52,314 bases of DNA from assembly GCF_009720745.1 (NCBI RefSeq), contig NZ_WNKX01000030.1, forward strand, positions 1 to 52,314, written 5' to 3'. The translations under genes and the position numbers were made by a program. The notes beneath the pieces were generated by a model. It was not told the DNA's origin and did not search any database. It saw only the letters and a list, made by a program, of their open reading frames with translations. Below, one piece after another: positions 26,139 through 34,721 of the stretch. Every line of letters starts with the position of its first letter. Position 1 is the first letter of the stretch. Source of the DNA: Massilia eburnea (lineage in GTDB: Bacteria; Pseudomonadota; Gammaproteobacteria; Burkholderiales; Burkholderiaceae_D).

Positions 26139-28883
26139 ATGTCACGCTTGATTACCGTCGCGGCCGGTCTGGCTCTGGCCGCATTGCTGGCCTGCCAACG
26201 CATGAAGCCGGTGGAGGATGGCTTGAACGACGCCCGTGCGGCCCATGCGCGTGGCGAAGACCGGGCGGCAATCATCCATCTGAAGAGCCTGCTGCAGCAG
26301 GAACCGGGTAATGCGGCTGCGCGGCGCCTGCTTGGGGAACTGCATCTATCGCAAGGCGATCCCGTCTCGGCCGAAAAGGAACTGCGCCGCGCACTTGCGC
26401 TGGCCCAGCCGCGCGAACAGCTGCTGCCCCTCCTGGTCAGGGCGATGCTGGCCCAGGCCGCCTATCAGGGAGTGCTTGATGAATTGCACAAGGACCCGGA
26501 CTCGGCAGCCGTACTGGCATGGCGCGGCCTGGCGCTGGCCGGGTTGGGCAAACCGGGCGATGCCGCCCGCCTTTACACCCAAGCCCTGCAACAAGACAGC
26601 AAGCTGGTCGCCGCCCACCTCGGCCAGGCCAGGCTCGCCCTCGCGCAGCATGATGCAACCGCGGCGGCAGCATCGGTAGCGCTTGCCTTGGCCGCCGCAC
26701 CGCATGATATCGACGCCCTGCGCCTGCGCGGCGACCTGCTGCGCACGCAAGGCGAACTGGACGGAGCGCTGGCAGCTTACCGCGCCATTCTCGCCCTGGA
26801 CCAGACGAATGCCCAGGCGCATGCCGACATCACCGCCGTACTCTTTCAGCAAGGCCAATTTGGGCTGGCCCATCAGCAGCTCGACACCGGACGCAAATTC
26901 CAGCCCGCGAGCCCTGTCCTGCTGTATGCCCAGGCGCTGCTCGAACTTGGCGAAGGCCAGAACAAGGCGGCCCTGGAGCATGCACAGGCGGTACTCCAGG
27001 TGGCGCCGGACCATTTGCCAAGCCTGCTGCTTGCAGCGACCGCCGAGCTCGCCACAGGTGCGATCACGCAGGCGCGCGCCCATATCCTGCGCTACCGCCA
27101 GAGCCAGCCCGCTGAACCCTACGCCCTGCGGCTGCAAGCCATGTGCGACCTGCGCGAAGGCAAGGCGCAAGACGCCCTGCTCTTGCTCGAACCCAGCGCT
27201 GGCGCCGGCTCGCAAGACGTCGACTTGCTGGCGCTTGCCGGGGAGGCGGCAATGCGCAGCGGCAAGCACGAGCTGGCAGCGCGCTGGTTCGGCCAGGCAA
27301 GCAGCTTGGCGCCCGAGTCCGGCAGCCTGCTCGCCGCCAACGGCTTGAGCTTGCTCGCCCAGGGCCAGGATGCCCGCGCGGTGGATGCACTTGAACAGGC
27401 GACGCACAAGAACAGTACCTCAGCCCTGCGCGCCGGGGCGCTGCTGGTCATTACTCACCTGCGCGCGCGCAATTTTGCGGAAGCCATGGCGCAGGTTCGG
27501 CGGATGGAGACGCAAGGCGACAATCCCGCCATCGAAAACCTGAAGGGCGGCGCCTTGCTCGCCAGCGGCGACCTCGGCGGCGCGCGCAAAGCCTTCCAGC
27601 GCGCGCTGGCGCTCGATCCTGCACACCTGCCTGCGCTCGAAAACCTGGCCGAGCTCGACATCCTGGAGAAGAAGCTGCCGCAGGCCCGCCAGCGCTATCA
27701 CGATGCGCTCGCCCGCAGCCCCAACAGCCTGACTTTGCTGATGGCCCTGGCCAAGCTCGAAACACGGCAAGGCGATGCGCGCGCCGCTGCGGCCTGGCTC
27801 GAGCGGGCGATTGCAGCCCACCCCGATGCTGCGGCGCCGGGCCGGGCATTGGCCGCGCTTTACTTGCGCAGCGGACAGGCTGAAAAGGCATTGCAACAGG
27901 CCCAAGGCCTTCATGCGCTCCATCCAGTCGATGCAGCAAGCCTGGACTTGCTGGCGCAAGCCGCGGCCGCTGGCGGAAAGCACGCCCTCGCCCTAGAGAG
28001 TTTGCAAAAGCTCGCAGTACTGCAGCCAAACAGCGCTGACGTCCTGTTGCGCGTCGCTCGCAGCCAATTGATCCTGAAGGAAAAAGGTCCTGCCCTGGTC
28101 GCTGTGCATAAAGCCCTCGCACTCGAGCCCGGCCGGGAAGACGCCCTGTTGCTGGCCAGCGCCCTGATGCTCGACAGCCGCGCCTACGACGACGCACGCA
28201 AGCTGGCGCAAACCGTCCAGCAACGCCAGCCATCCGCTGCCATAGGCTATAAGCTCGAGGGGGACGCCCTGATGGAGCAAGGCAAGGCCGCGCTGGCCGT
28301 GCCCTTGTACGAACGCGGTTTAGCGCTGCAAGCGAGCGGCCCGATGCTGATCGCACTGCACCGCGCGCTGCATGCAGCGCAACAGGATGACAAGGCCGAA
28401 CGCAGCATGGGCGGCTGGTTGGCGCAGCACCCGGGCGACCAGCCGACCAGGCTGTATTACGCAAGCTATCTTCTGCAGCGCTCCGAGCTTGCCGCCGCAC
28501 GCCGCGAATATGAAACCCTCCTGGCGGGCGACCCTGATAATGTCGTGGCGCTCAACGACCTGGCCTGGACATTGCTTCAATTGAAAGACGGCGATCCGCT
28601 GCGGCCTGCTGAGCGCGCCTACAAGCTCGCTCCGTCCAATCCGGCGGTCGCCGATACCCTGGCCTGGATTTATGCCGAGACCGGCAAACCCGTTCGCGCC
28701 CTGCCACTGCTGAAAAGGGCGCTGGAAAGGGCACCGACCTCAGGCGACATTCGCTTGCACTATGCCCATGCCCTGTTCCGCAGCGGCGACAGGCGCGGTG
28801 CACGCAGCCAATGCGAGCAATTGCTTGCGCTGCAGGATTTCCCGCACCGCGCCGAAGTGCAGGGCCTGATGGCCAAGCTTTGA
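26139..28883 (+). CDS. prsT: PEP-CTERM system TPR-repeat lipoprotein PrsT
   Basis: 914 residues, AGGGAG before the ATG. The signal peptide ends in LLACQ (lipobox cysteine at 19). Nearly the whole length is about 24 tetratricopeptide repeats, with motifs such as NAAARRLLGELHLSQGD and NVVALNDLAWTLLQLKDGD. Length, the opening RAAIIHLKSLLQQEPGNA and the location match PrsT, a protein regularly encoded with the exosortase A/EPS cluster. It is likely a periplasmic scaffold for export or assembly of polysaccharide or PEP-CTERM proteins. No exosortase gene lies beside it here. Confidence 0.92.
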   Translation: MSRLITVAAGLALAALLACQRMKPVEDGLNDARAAHARGEDRAAIIHLKSLLQQEPGNAAARRLLGELHLSQGDPVSAEKELRRALALAQPREQLLPLLVRAMLAQAAYQGVLDELHKDPDSAAVLAWRGLALAGLGKPGDAARLYTQALQQDSKLVAAHLGQARLALAQHDATAAAASVALALAAAPHDIDALRLRGDLLRTQGELDGALAAYRAILALDQTNAQAHADITAVLFQQGQFGLAHQQLDTGRKFQPASPVLLYAQALLELGEGQNKAALEHAQAVLQVAPDHLPSLLLAATAELATGAITQARAHILRYRQSQPAEPYALRLQAMCDLREGKAQDALLLLEPSAGAGSQDVDLLALAGEAAMRSGKHELAARWFGQASSLAPESGSLLAANGLSLLAQGQDARAVDALEQATHKNSTSALRAGALLVITHLRARNFAEAMAQVRRMETQGDNPAIENLKGGALLASGDLGGARKAFQRALALDPAHLPALENLAELDILEKKLPQARQRYHDALARSPNSLTLLMALAKLETRQGDARAAAAWLERAIAAHPDAAAPGRALAALYLRSGQAEKALQQAQGLHALHPVDAASLDLLAQAAAAGGKHALALESLQKLAVLQPNSADVLLRVARSQLILKEKGPALVAVHKALALEPGREDALLLASALMLDSRAYDDARKLAQTVQQRQPSAAIGYKLEGDALMEQGKAALAVPLYERGLALQASGPMLIALHRALHAAQQDDKAERSMGGWLAQHPGDQPTRLYYASYLLQRSELAAARREYETLLAGDPDNVVALNDLAWTLLQLKDGDPLRPAERAYKLAPSNPAVADTLAWIYAETGKPVRALPLLKRALERAPTSGDIRLHYAHALFRSGDRRGARSQCEQLLALQDFPHRAEVQGLMAKL

Positions 28884-28890
28884 CGCCTGG

Positions 28891-30501
28891 TCAGCGCGGC
28901 TGGTAGCGGCCGGGAGCGATCAGCTGCTGCGGATCGAGCGCGGCCTTGATGCGCGCCACCGTGCGCCAATAAGTGTCGCGGCCGTTATCAAGCGCCGCCA
29001 CCGATTGCGGACCCACGCGGTAAGGAATGTAGCCTGCCTCCATCAGCTGTTTGAACGCAGTGTGATAGCACGCTTGGGCCCGTGCCGTTTCCACACCATC
29101 ATCGCGGTCGAAGCATATGGTCAGCACACCGCCAAGGGTACGTTCATTGATCATGCTGAACGTTTCGAACAGGTCGAAGCCATGGCGCGCGAAGATGGGC
29201 TCGACCAAGGCGTGGACACGCAGAAAATCCGCCCCGCGCAGCGGCAGCACGGGGGCCAGCCACATCATCCCGCATCCGTCGCGGGCCGGATTGGCGCCCA
29301 AGGGGAAACCATCAGGCAGGCCACCCCGGCGGCGCCAGTATGCGCCGGCCAGGAAGCGGCCATCGGGGATGCCGCGGTTCATGTTCAGCAAGGAGCGCCC
29401 CAGCTCGACCTGGGCTGCGAGCCGCGCACCCAGCTTGCCCCGCCCCAGCAGCCGCGCCGCAGCGCCGCCCACCGCCAGCGCGCGGTCATCAATGAAGCGC
29501 AGCTTCGCCAGGCCGCCGATTGCGGCGCGGATGGCGCTCCGGGCATCGGCGACTTGCGCGGCGCGCCCGTAAAGGGCGGCGGAAACTGTCCATGCGCCGA
29601 TACCTGCCTTGGCGCACAGAGCAGAGCGCAAGCTCGCCGGCAGTGGCGGCCCGTGCGGCGCCAGTTCGGCTGGAAACGCCATGCCGCCCGACAGCACGCG
29701 CAAATCGTTCCCAATATGCACCACACTGCGCAAGGTCCCGTCCATGCGCAGCGGCCGCAAGGCATCAACCACCGCTGCGATACCGTCAAAGGTGGCGACG
29801 CTGGCCACCAGGTGATTCACAACTTCAGTTTGCGGCATCAGCCAGAAGCCGAGACTGGTAACGATGCCGAAATTCGATTGCGTGAACAACCCATCAAGCC
29901 ATGGGCCGACACCGTACGGGTAGAGGTGGGCCGCGCTGGCCCGGGCGAAATGGCCGAAGCCTGTTTCCAGCGTGTCGCCGTCCGCGAGTACGATGCGCAG
30001 GCCGGCGACGTGCAGCACGCGGTTTCCGTAAGGTGTGTGGCCAAAGCCGCGTTCCAGAATATTGCCGACCAGGCTGGTATCTGGCCCTGCCCCGGTGCAA
30101 TCCATCCATAAGGGCAGGCGATGTTCAGCGAGATGCCCGGCAAGCTGCGCCTGCGTCACGCCCGGTTCGATGACTGCATAAGCGAGCCCGGGATTCACTT
30201 CCAGTATGCGGTTCATGCCGCCAAGGTCGACGATGACTTGGCCGTCGCTGCTCGGGCATGCATCGCCATAGCCCCAGTTGTGGCCGGTACTCAGCGGATA
30301 AAGCGGCATGTCAAATTCTCCGGCACGCTGGACCACCGCCACCACTTCATCGTGCGAGCGTGGCCGCAGTACGGCCAGCGGCAGCACCGGATTGGCCGAT
30401 GTACTGGCCGTGTAAGGGGCCAGTTCCCCAGGCGCACTCAGCACGCGCGCGGGTCCAAGCAGCTGGCGCCATGCCTGGAGCGCCGAATCAAGCCTGTCCA
30501 T
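28891..30501 (-). CDS. VAO/4-cresol dehydrogenase-type FAD oxidoreductase
   Basis: 536 residues from ATG 30501 (GGGAGGAA upstream). The FAD-binding half has LYPLSTGHNWGYGDACP, DLGGMNRILEVN, VIEPGVTQAQL and NILERGFGHTPYGNR. LDGLFTQSNFGIVTSLGFWL and the closing AALDPQQLIAPGRYQP are characteristic of p-cresol methylhydroxylase, eugenol hydroxylase and vanillyl-alcohol oxidase. Those enzymes oxidise para-alkyl phenols by hydride transfer from the benzylic carbon. There is no signal peptide. The gene starts 2 bases after the stop of an N-acyl amino acid synthase-like gene, so N-acyl-tyrosine, itself a para-alkyl phenol, is an attractive but unproven substrate. Confidence 0.88.
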   Translation of the reverse strand: MDRLDSALQAWRQLLGPARVLSAPGELAPYTASTSANPVLPLAVLRPRSHDEVVAVVQRAGEFDMPLYPLSTGHNWGYGDACPSSDGQVIVDLGGMNRILEVNPGLAYAVIEPGVTQAQLAGHLAEHRLPLWMDCTGAGPDTSLVGNILERGFGHTPYGNRVLHVAGLRIVLADGDTLETGFGHFARASAAHLYPYGVGPWLDGLFTQSNFGIVTSLGFWLMPQTEVVNHLVASVATFDGIAAVVDALRPLRMDGTLRSVVHIGNDLRVLSGGMAFPAELAPHGPPLPASLRSALCAKAGIGAWTVSAALYGRAAQVADARSAIRAAIGGLAKLRFIDDRALAVGGAAARLLGRGKLGARLAAQVELGRSLLNMNRGIPDGRFLAGAYWRRRGGLPDGFPLGANPARDGCGMMWLAPVLPLRGADFLRVHALVEPIFARHGFDLFETFSMINERTLGGVLTICFDRDDGVETARAQACYHTAFKQLMEAGYIPYRVGPQSVAALDNGRDTYWRTVARIKAALDPQQLIAPGRYQPR

Positions 30502-30503
30502 AT

Positions 30504-31217
30504 TCAGTTCCTCCCATCGCGCAAACGCAGCGTGATGCCGGCCTCGTCCTGCTTCGAGAAGAAGTAGGGATAAAAGGAACGTTCGCTGGGGCTGGACTCC
30601 ATGCGCCCACCGTGCAGCCTGATCTGCTCCTCCATATGCGCCAGGTCCAGCCGCAGCAGCACCGCTGGCGCATCGACGCGGCTGCAGTGGCGTTGCGGCG
30701 CGGCCGGGTGGAAACCCAGCATTCGCATATAGAACTTGACGTGGCGCGGATTGACTTCGATCACATAGTCGGTGCAGCCGTGCAGGTTGTGCGCGTAGAC
30801 GTAAGAAATGTGGATCAGCGCCGCGAACACCCGCATATTCACATTGCGGTCGATCGCCAGCCGCGCCGGTTCGCACAGGCGCCGGCCTTGCGTGCGCCAG
30901 CCCGCCAGAATGTCGCCAAAGTTTTCATCGGCCGGCAGTCCAATGGCGGGGTCATCCAGGCAAAGCGACATGGTGCCGACGGTCTCGCCCTGGCTGTCCG
31001 CTGCCAGCGTGATGCGGTTCGGTTCATGCGGCGCGCTGGCAGCGACCTCGTAGCCGCGCCAGCCGTACATCTTCTGCAGCAGCACGCTGGCGGCCTCACG
31101 CTGTCCGGTCGAATTGGCCAGGCGGATATTGAACTTCTGCTGGTCGAGCGCTTGCAGGGCCTGCTCCCCGCCGGCCTTTTCTTCGATCAACAGGGAAACA
31201 ATGGTGTCGTCGTCCAC
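30504..31217 (-). CDS. N-acyl amino acid synthase-like acyltransferase (FeeM/exosortase-associated)
   Basis: 237 residues from GTG 31217, AAAGGAGG 7 bases upstream. A GNAT-like fold with family hallmarks: IRLANSTGQREAASVLLQKM, ITLAADSQGETVGTMSL, RRLCEPARLAIDRN, YVIEVNPRHVKFYMRMLGF and APAVLLRLDL. These match FeeM-type long-chain N-acyl amino acid synthases and the PEP-CTERM/exosortase-associated acyltransferases, which transfer a fatty acyl chain from acyl-ACP to an amino acid, often tyrosine. Published work has linked this family to PEP-CTERM loci. It is the first gene of a tight two-gene operon with the flavoenzyme at 28891-30501, and divergent from a PEP-CTERM gene. Confidence 0.88.
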   Translation of the reverse strand: MDDDTIVSLLIEEKAGGEQALQALDQQKFNIRLANSTGQREAASVLLQKMYGWRGYEVAASAPHEPNRITLAADSQGETVGTMSLCLDDPAIGLPADENFGDILAGWRTQGRRLCEPARLAIDRNVNMRVFAALIHISYVYAHNLHGCTDYVIEVNPRHVKFYMRMLGFHPAAPQRHCSRVDAPAVLLRLDLAHMEEQIRLHGGRMESSPSERSFYPYFFSKQDEAGITLRLRDGRN

Positions 31218-31277
31218 AGTGAGTCCTCCTTTTGGAATACGGCTTGGACACACGGCTCGGCATAAGGTTCCACCTGC

Positions 31278-31290
31278 GTCGGATTTCTTT
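31278..31290. promoter_or_regulatory. Shared 13-base motif, candidate PrsR site (copy 2)
   Basis: GTCGGATTTCTTT, an 11/13 match to the copy at 11205-11217. It lies 33 bases before the sigma-54 element at 31323 and between divergent operons, so it could serve both. The PrsR link is inferred from position and from the two genes it precedes. Confidence 0.5.
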
Positions 31291-31322
31291 TCACAGCTCG
31301 CCAGCGCCGGGGGAACATGACA

Positions 31323-31338
31323 TGGCACGGATGCTGCT
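31323..31338 (+). promoter_or_regulatory. Sigma-54 promoter of the PEP-CTERM gene
   Basis: TGGCACGGATGCTGCT matches the -24/-12 consensus TGGCAC-N5-TTGCT except for one base, with exact GG-N10-GC spacing. It lies 51 bases before the ATG at 31390. It fits control by PrsR, the sigma-54 activator encoded at 43895-45241. Confidence 0.8.
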
Positions 31339-31389
31339 GGTATCCAAGCTGCCGGCAACTCCGCCGCGATTCAACTGGAGAACCAAGCC

Positions 31390-32319
31390 ATGACTACCTT
31401 CCGCAAGTCCCTCCTGGCAACCGCCGCCGCGCTCGCGGTTGGCATCGCCAGCGCGCCTGCCCAGGCATCGACCTTCGCATCGGCGATCCTGGACATCAAC
31501 AACTTCCGCCTGCTGCATTCCAGCGGCGCCGCTTACAGCAGCACCGACTTCACCATCCTGCAGGGGACCAATGACGCCCACGCTACGGCTGCGCTGAACA
31601 ATGTCTTCGCCAATGGCACCTCCTCGATTCCGATCCTGGCCGGCACACCCAATGTTCCGCACCAATGTGTTGGCGCGCCCTGCCCGGCCTTGGCCAATAA
31701 TGACTTCACGCCCTTTCCCAGCCCGCCGCCCGTCCCCGGCAGCTTCGGCTATGCGGACCAGGACTTGACCGGCGCCTCGATCACCATCGGCGCAACGCCT
31801 GCCGGAGCGCATGCGCGCACCCGCGCCGATGCATCGACGGCCATGAATTCCATCGCTTCCGGCAACTCCGATGTCGGTACCTCGACCACATTCCAATTTA
31901 CCTTGGGCGGCTCGGATACAATGACCGTGGCGTTCGACGCCACGCCGTACACCCAGGCCTACGTCTCGCTGGGCTCAGGCCCGGACGCCAATGCCAATGC
32001 GCGCTTGTCCTGGTCCATCAACATCGTCGACCTGACCACCAGGCTGCCGGTCTTCACCTATGCGCCGCATGAACTGAATGCAGATAGCGTGCGCAGCCGT
32101 ACCGATGCGATGCCGGGCATCCTGACCTATACGCTTCCGACGGCCGCATACGGCAGCACCTCGCCACTGCTCTCAGCGGGCACCAGCTACCAGATCACGA
32201 TCCAGCACAACACGCTGGCCAATGCGCTGCAGCAGGAACTGCCGGAGCCGGATTCAGTGGCGGTGCTGGCGGTGGGCATGCTGGCGATGTCGATCGCCCT
32301 GCGCCGCCGCAAATCCTGA
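31390..32319 (+). CDS. PEP-CTERM protein (probably EDSAP-1 family)
   Basis: 309 residues, CTGGAG upstream. The signal peptide ends APAQA-STF. The body begins FASAILDINNFRLLHSSGAA, is rich in Ser, Thr, Ala and Asn, and is predicted as beta-strands. The C-terminus is a clear sorting signal: PEPDSVAVLAVGMLAM, a hydrophobic helix, then RRRKS. It should be cut and processed by an exosortase at the cell surface. Extra domains or catalytic residues are not seen. The family name is from memory of its opening motif and is tentative. A good sigma-54 promoter and a candidate PrsR site lie upstream. Confidence 0.88.
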   Translation: MTTFRKSLLATAAALAVGIASAPAQASTFASAILDINNFRLLHSSGAAYSSTDFTILQGTNDAHATAALNNVFANGTSSIPILAGTPNVPHQCVGAPCPALANNDFTPFPSPPPVPGSFGYADQDLTGASITIGATPAGAHARTRADASTAMNSIASGNSDVGTSTTFQFTLGGSDTMTVAFDATPYTQAYVSLGSGPDANANARLSWSINIVDLTTRLPVFTYAPHELNADSVRSRTDAMPGILTYTLPTAAYGSTSPLLSAGTSYQITIQHNTLANALQQELPEPDSVAVLAVGMLAMSIALRRRKS

Positions 32320-32380
32320 GCATTTCTTGACCAGCCTCAAAGTTCGGGCGGGTTCGCCATCCAGGCCGGCAACCCGTCCC

Positions 32381-32386
32381 TATAAT
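32381..32386 (+). promoter_or_regulatory. Possible -10 box for the chain-length operon
   Basis: TATAAT lies 36 bases before the ATG at 32422. The -35 region is poor, so the call rests on the hexamer and on its position in the only gap before the operon. Confidence 0.35.
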
Positions 32387-32421
32387 CGTAAAGACCGAGG
32401 CGTCACACCAGGGAGCGCGGC

Positions 32422-33945
32422 ATGGAGCAACTATTCAGCCAATTGCTGTCAAGCCTGAAAGGCATCTGGAAGCATCGCTGGACGGGCTTTTGCATCAGTT
32501 GGCTCGTGGTGCTGGCTGGATGGGCCAAGGTCTATTCCCTGCCCAACGAATACCAAAGCGCAGCCAGGGTGTTCGTCGATACCCAGAGCATCCTCAAGCC
32601 GCTGATGGTAAGCATGACCAGCGTGCCGAATGTCGAGCAGCAGGTGGCCATCATGAGCCGCACCTTGCTTAGCCGCCCCAATATCGAACGCGTACTGCGC
32701 ATGGTCGATCTGGACGTACGGGCGATTTCACCGCGCCAGCACGACGAGATGGTGGACGACCTGATGAAGCGGATCCAGATCAATGGCACCGGAAGCTACG
32801 ACATCTACACCATCAGCTATACGCATTCCGATCCGCGCCAGGTACGCGACGTTGTACAGGCCCTGCTCGCCATCTTCGTCGAGGGCAGCTTCAAGGGCAA
32901 GCGGGGCGACTCGGAAAAGGCCGTGCAATTCATCGATGACCAGATCAAGAGCTACGAAACACGGCTGCTCTCGGCTGAAAGCTCCGTCAAAGACTTTCGC
33001 CTGAAGAACAACTTTCTGCTGCCACGCGAAGGCCAGGACTACAACGGCAAGCTGCTGGCCGCCAGCGATGCGCTGGCCGGAGCCCAGCTTGAACTGGCGG
33101 AAGCCGAACAGGCGCGCAAGGCGGTGGAAGCGCAGCTCGGCGGCGATGAACCCATCCTGGCTACCGTTGGCGCGCCGGGCGAGACTTCCGAGCTGGATAG
33201 CCGCATCAGCGCGTTGAACAAGAACCTCGACAGCCTGCGCACGCAGTTCACCGAACAGCACCCGGACGTGGTTGCCACCTTGCGGCTCATCGCCCAGCTC
33301 GAGGAAAAGCGGCAACAGGAGAAGCAGAAACAGCCCGATCCTTCGGACATGGCCCGCCAGTACAGTCCGCTTTACCAGCAGATCAAGGTTGCGCTGGCCG
33401 AAGCCGACGCCAAAGTAGCCGCATTGCGGGCACGCGTCGAAGCAATGCAATTGCGGCATCAGCAATTGCAGCGGCAACGCGATGCGGTGCCCGAACTCGA
33501 GTCCCAGCTTGGGCAGCTGACGCGCGACTACCAGATCAACAAGGACAATTACGAAAAGCTGATCGCCCGCCGCGAAGCGGCCAAGCTGTCAGGGGAATTG
33601 ACAACAACCACAGAGATGATGAGCTTCAAGATCATCGATCCGCCCACCATGCCACAGCGCCCCATCGGCCCCAACCGGGTGCTCTACTACAGCGCAACGC
33701 TGGTCCTTGCACTGGTGGCAGGCGCGGCAGGCGCCCTGGGACTTGCCGAGCTGCGGCCCACTTTCCTCAGCCCAGCCGATTTGCGCGCCACCACCGGCCT
33801 ACGCGTGCTGGGCACCATCAGCATGAACTGGACCGAAGACGAAAAGCGCCGGCAATGGCGCGACCGCATCGGCTTCGGCGCCGGCAGCGCCTGCCTGTTG
33901 CTTGGCTATGGCGGCGTGATGCTTTACACCCTGCTATTCCAATAG
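32422..33945 (+). CDS. Exopolysaccharide chain-length determinant (Wzz/GNVR type, XrtA-associated)
   Basis: 507 residues, GGGAG upstream. An N-terminal Wzz domain has a membrane segment at about 20-38 and SAARVFVDTQSILKPLM. A long coiled-coil periplasmic region follows, then the GNVR-like DYQINKDNYEKLIARREAAK and PPTMPQRPIGPNR before a C-terminal membrane segment. A second hydrophobic stretch ends the protein, as usual for the PEP-CTERM-locus subfamily. It controls polymer length at the inner membrane together with the tyrosine kinase encoded 11 bases downstream. Confidence 0.93.
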   Translation: MEQLFSQLLSSLKGIWKHRWTGFCISWLVVLAGWAKVYSLPNEYQSAARVFVDTQSILKPLMVSMTSVPNVEQQVAIMSRTLLSRPNIERVLRMVDLDVRAISPRQHDEMVDDLMKRIQINGTGSYDIYTISYTHSDPRQVRDVVQALLAIFVEGSFKGKRGDSEKAVQFIDDQIKSYETRLLSAESSVKDFRLKNNFLLPREGQDYNGKLLAASDALAGAQLELAEAEQARKAVEAQLGGDEPILATVGAPGETSELDSRISALNKNLDSLRTQFTEQHPDVVATLRLIAQLEEKRQQEKQKQPDPSDMARQYSPLYQQIKVALAEADAKVAALRARVEAMQLRHQQLQRQRDAVPELESQLGQLTRDYQINKDNYEKLIARREAAKLSGELTTTTEMMSFKIIDPPTMPQRPIGPNRVLYYSATLVLALVAGAAGALGLAELRPTFLSPADLRATTGLRVLGTISMNWTEDEKRRQWRDRIGFGAGSACLLLGYGGVMLYTLLFQ

Positions 33946-33956
33946 ATGGAGGCGCA

Positions 33957-34721
33957 ATGCAATTACCCCCGAGTTTGCTGGAAGTGGCGCCGCCAGGCGA
34001 GGCCGGCTATGCCGACATCAACCTGGTCCGGCTGCGCCAGCGCGGCATGGTCACCCATGAGGGCGGCCGAACCGCCGTAGCCGAAGATTTTCGTATCGTC
34101 AAGCGCCACCTGCTCAACGATGCCCGCGCCACTGGCAACCACGCCATCCACCATGGCAACCTGATTGTCGTCACCAGCGCGCTGCCGGGCGAAGGCAAGA
34201 CTTATTGCGCGGTGAACCTGGCGATGAGCATTTCGATGGAAAGGGATGCGCGCGCCCTGCTGGTGGACGCCGACGTAGCACGCCCTTCCGTCCTGAAAGT
34301 GCTCGGGCTGCAGGCCGAGCGCGGCTTGATGAATGTCCTGCTCGATGGCAGCGTGGAACTATCCGACGTCATCATGCGCACCAACGTTCCCTCGCTTACC
34401 CTGCTGCCCGCCGGCCCCGCCAACCGCAATGCGACCGAGTTGCTGGCCAGCCGCAATATGAGCCGGCTGTTGGAGGAGCTGGCAAGCCGCTATCCCGACC
34501 GGGTGATCATATTCGACTCGCCGCCGCTGTTGCTCACGACGGAGGCGAGCGTGCTGGTTTCGCAAATGGGCCAGGTCGTCATGGTGGTGGAAGCAGAAAG
34601 AACCTCGCAAGCGGCGGTGCAGGCAGCCTTGCAGCGCATCGAACACTGCCACCATGTGAACCTGCTTTACAACAAATCGCGCAGCTTTCCGGGAACCGAA
34701 TACTACGGATACTACGAATAA
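33957..34721 (+). CDS. XrtA-associated tyrosine autokinase (CpsD/CapB-like BY-kinase)
   Basis: 254 residues from ATG 33957 (GGAGG upstream). Walker A is SALPGEGKTYCAVNLA, Walker A' is LLVDADVARPS and Walker B is VIIFDSPPLL. The last residues, GTEYYGYYE, form a short tyrosine cluster as in bacterial tyrosine kinases. It is cytosolic and needs the membrane activator encoded just upstream. It regulates polysaccharide export or polymerisation by cycles of autophosphorylation. Its stop shares one base with the next start (TAATG). Confidence 0.93.
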   Translation: MQLPPSLLEVAPPGEAGYADINLVRLRQRGMVTHEGGRTAVAEDFRIVKRHLLNDARATGNHAIHHGNLIVVTSALPGEGKTYCAVNLAMSISMERDARALLVDADVARPSVLKVLGLQAERGLMNVLLDGSVELSDVIMRTNVPSLTLLPAGPANRNATELLASRNMSRLLEELASRYPDRVIIFDSPPLLLTTEASVLVSQMGQVVMVVEAERTSQAAVQAALQRIEHCHHVNLLYNKSRSFPGTEYYGYYE

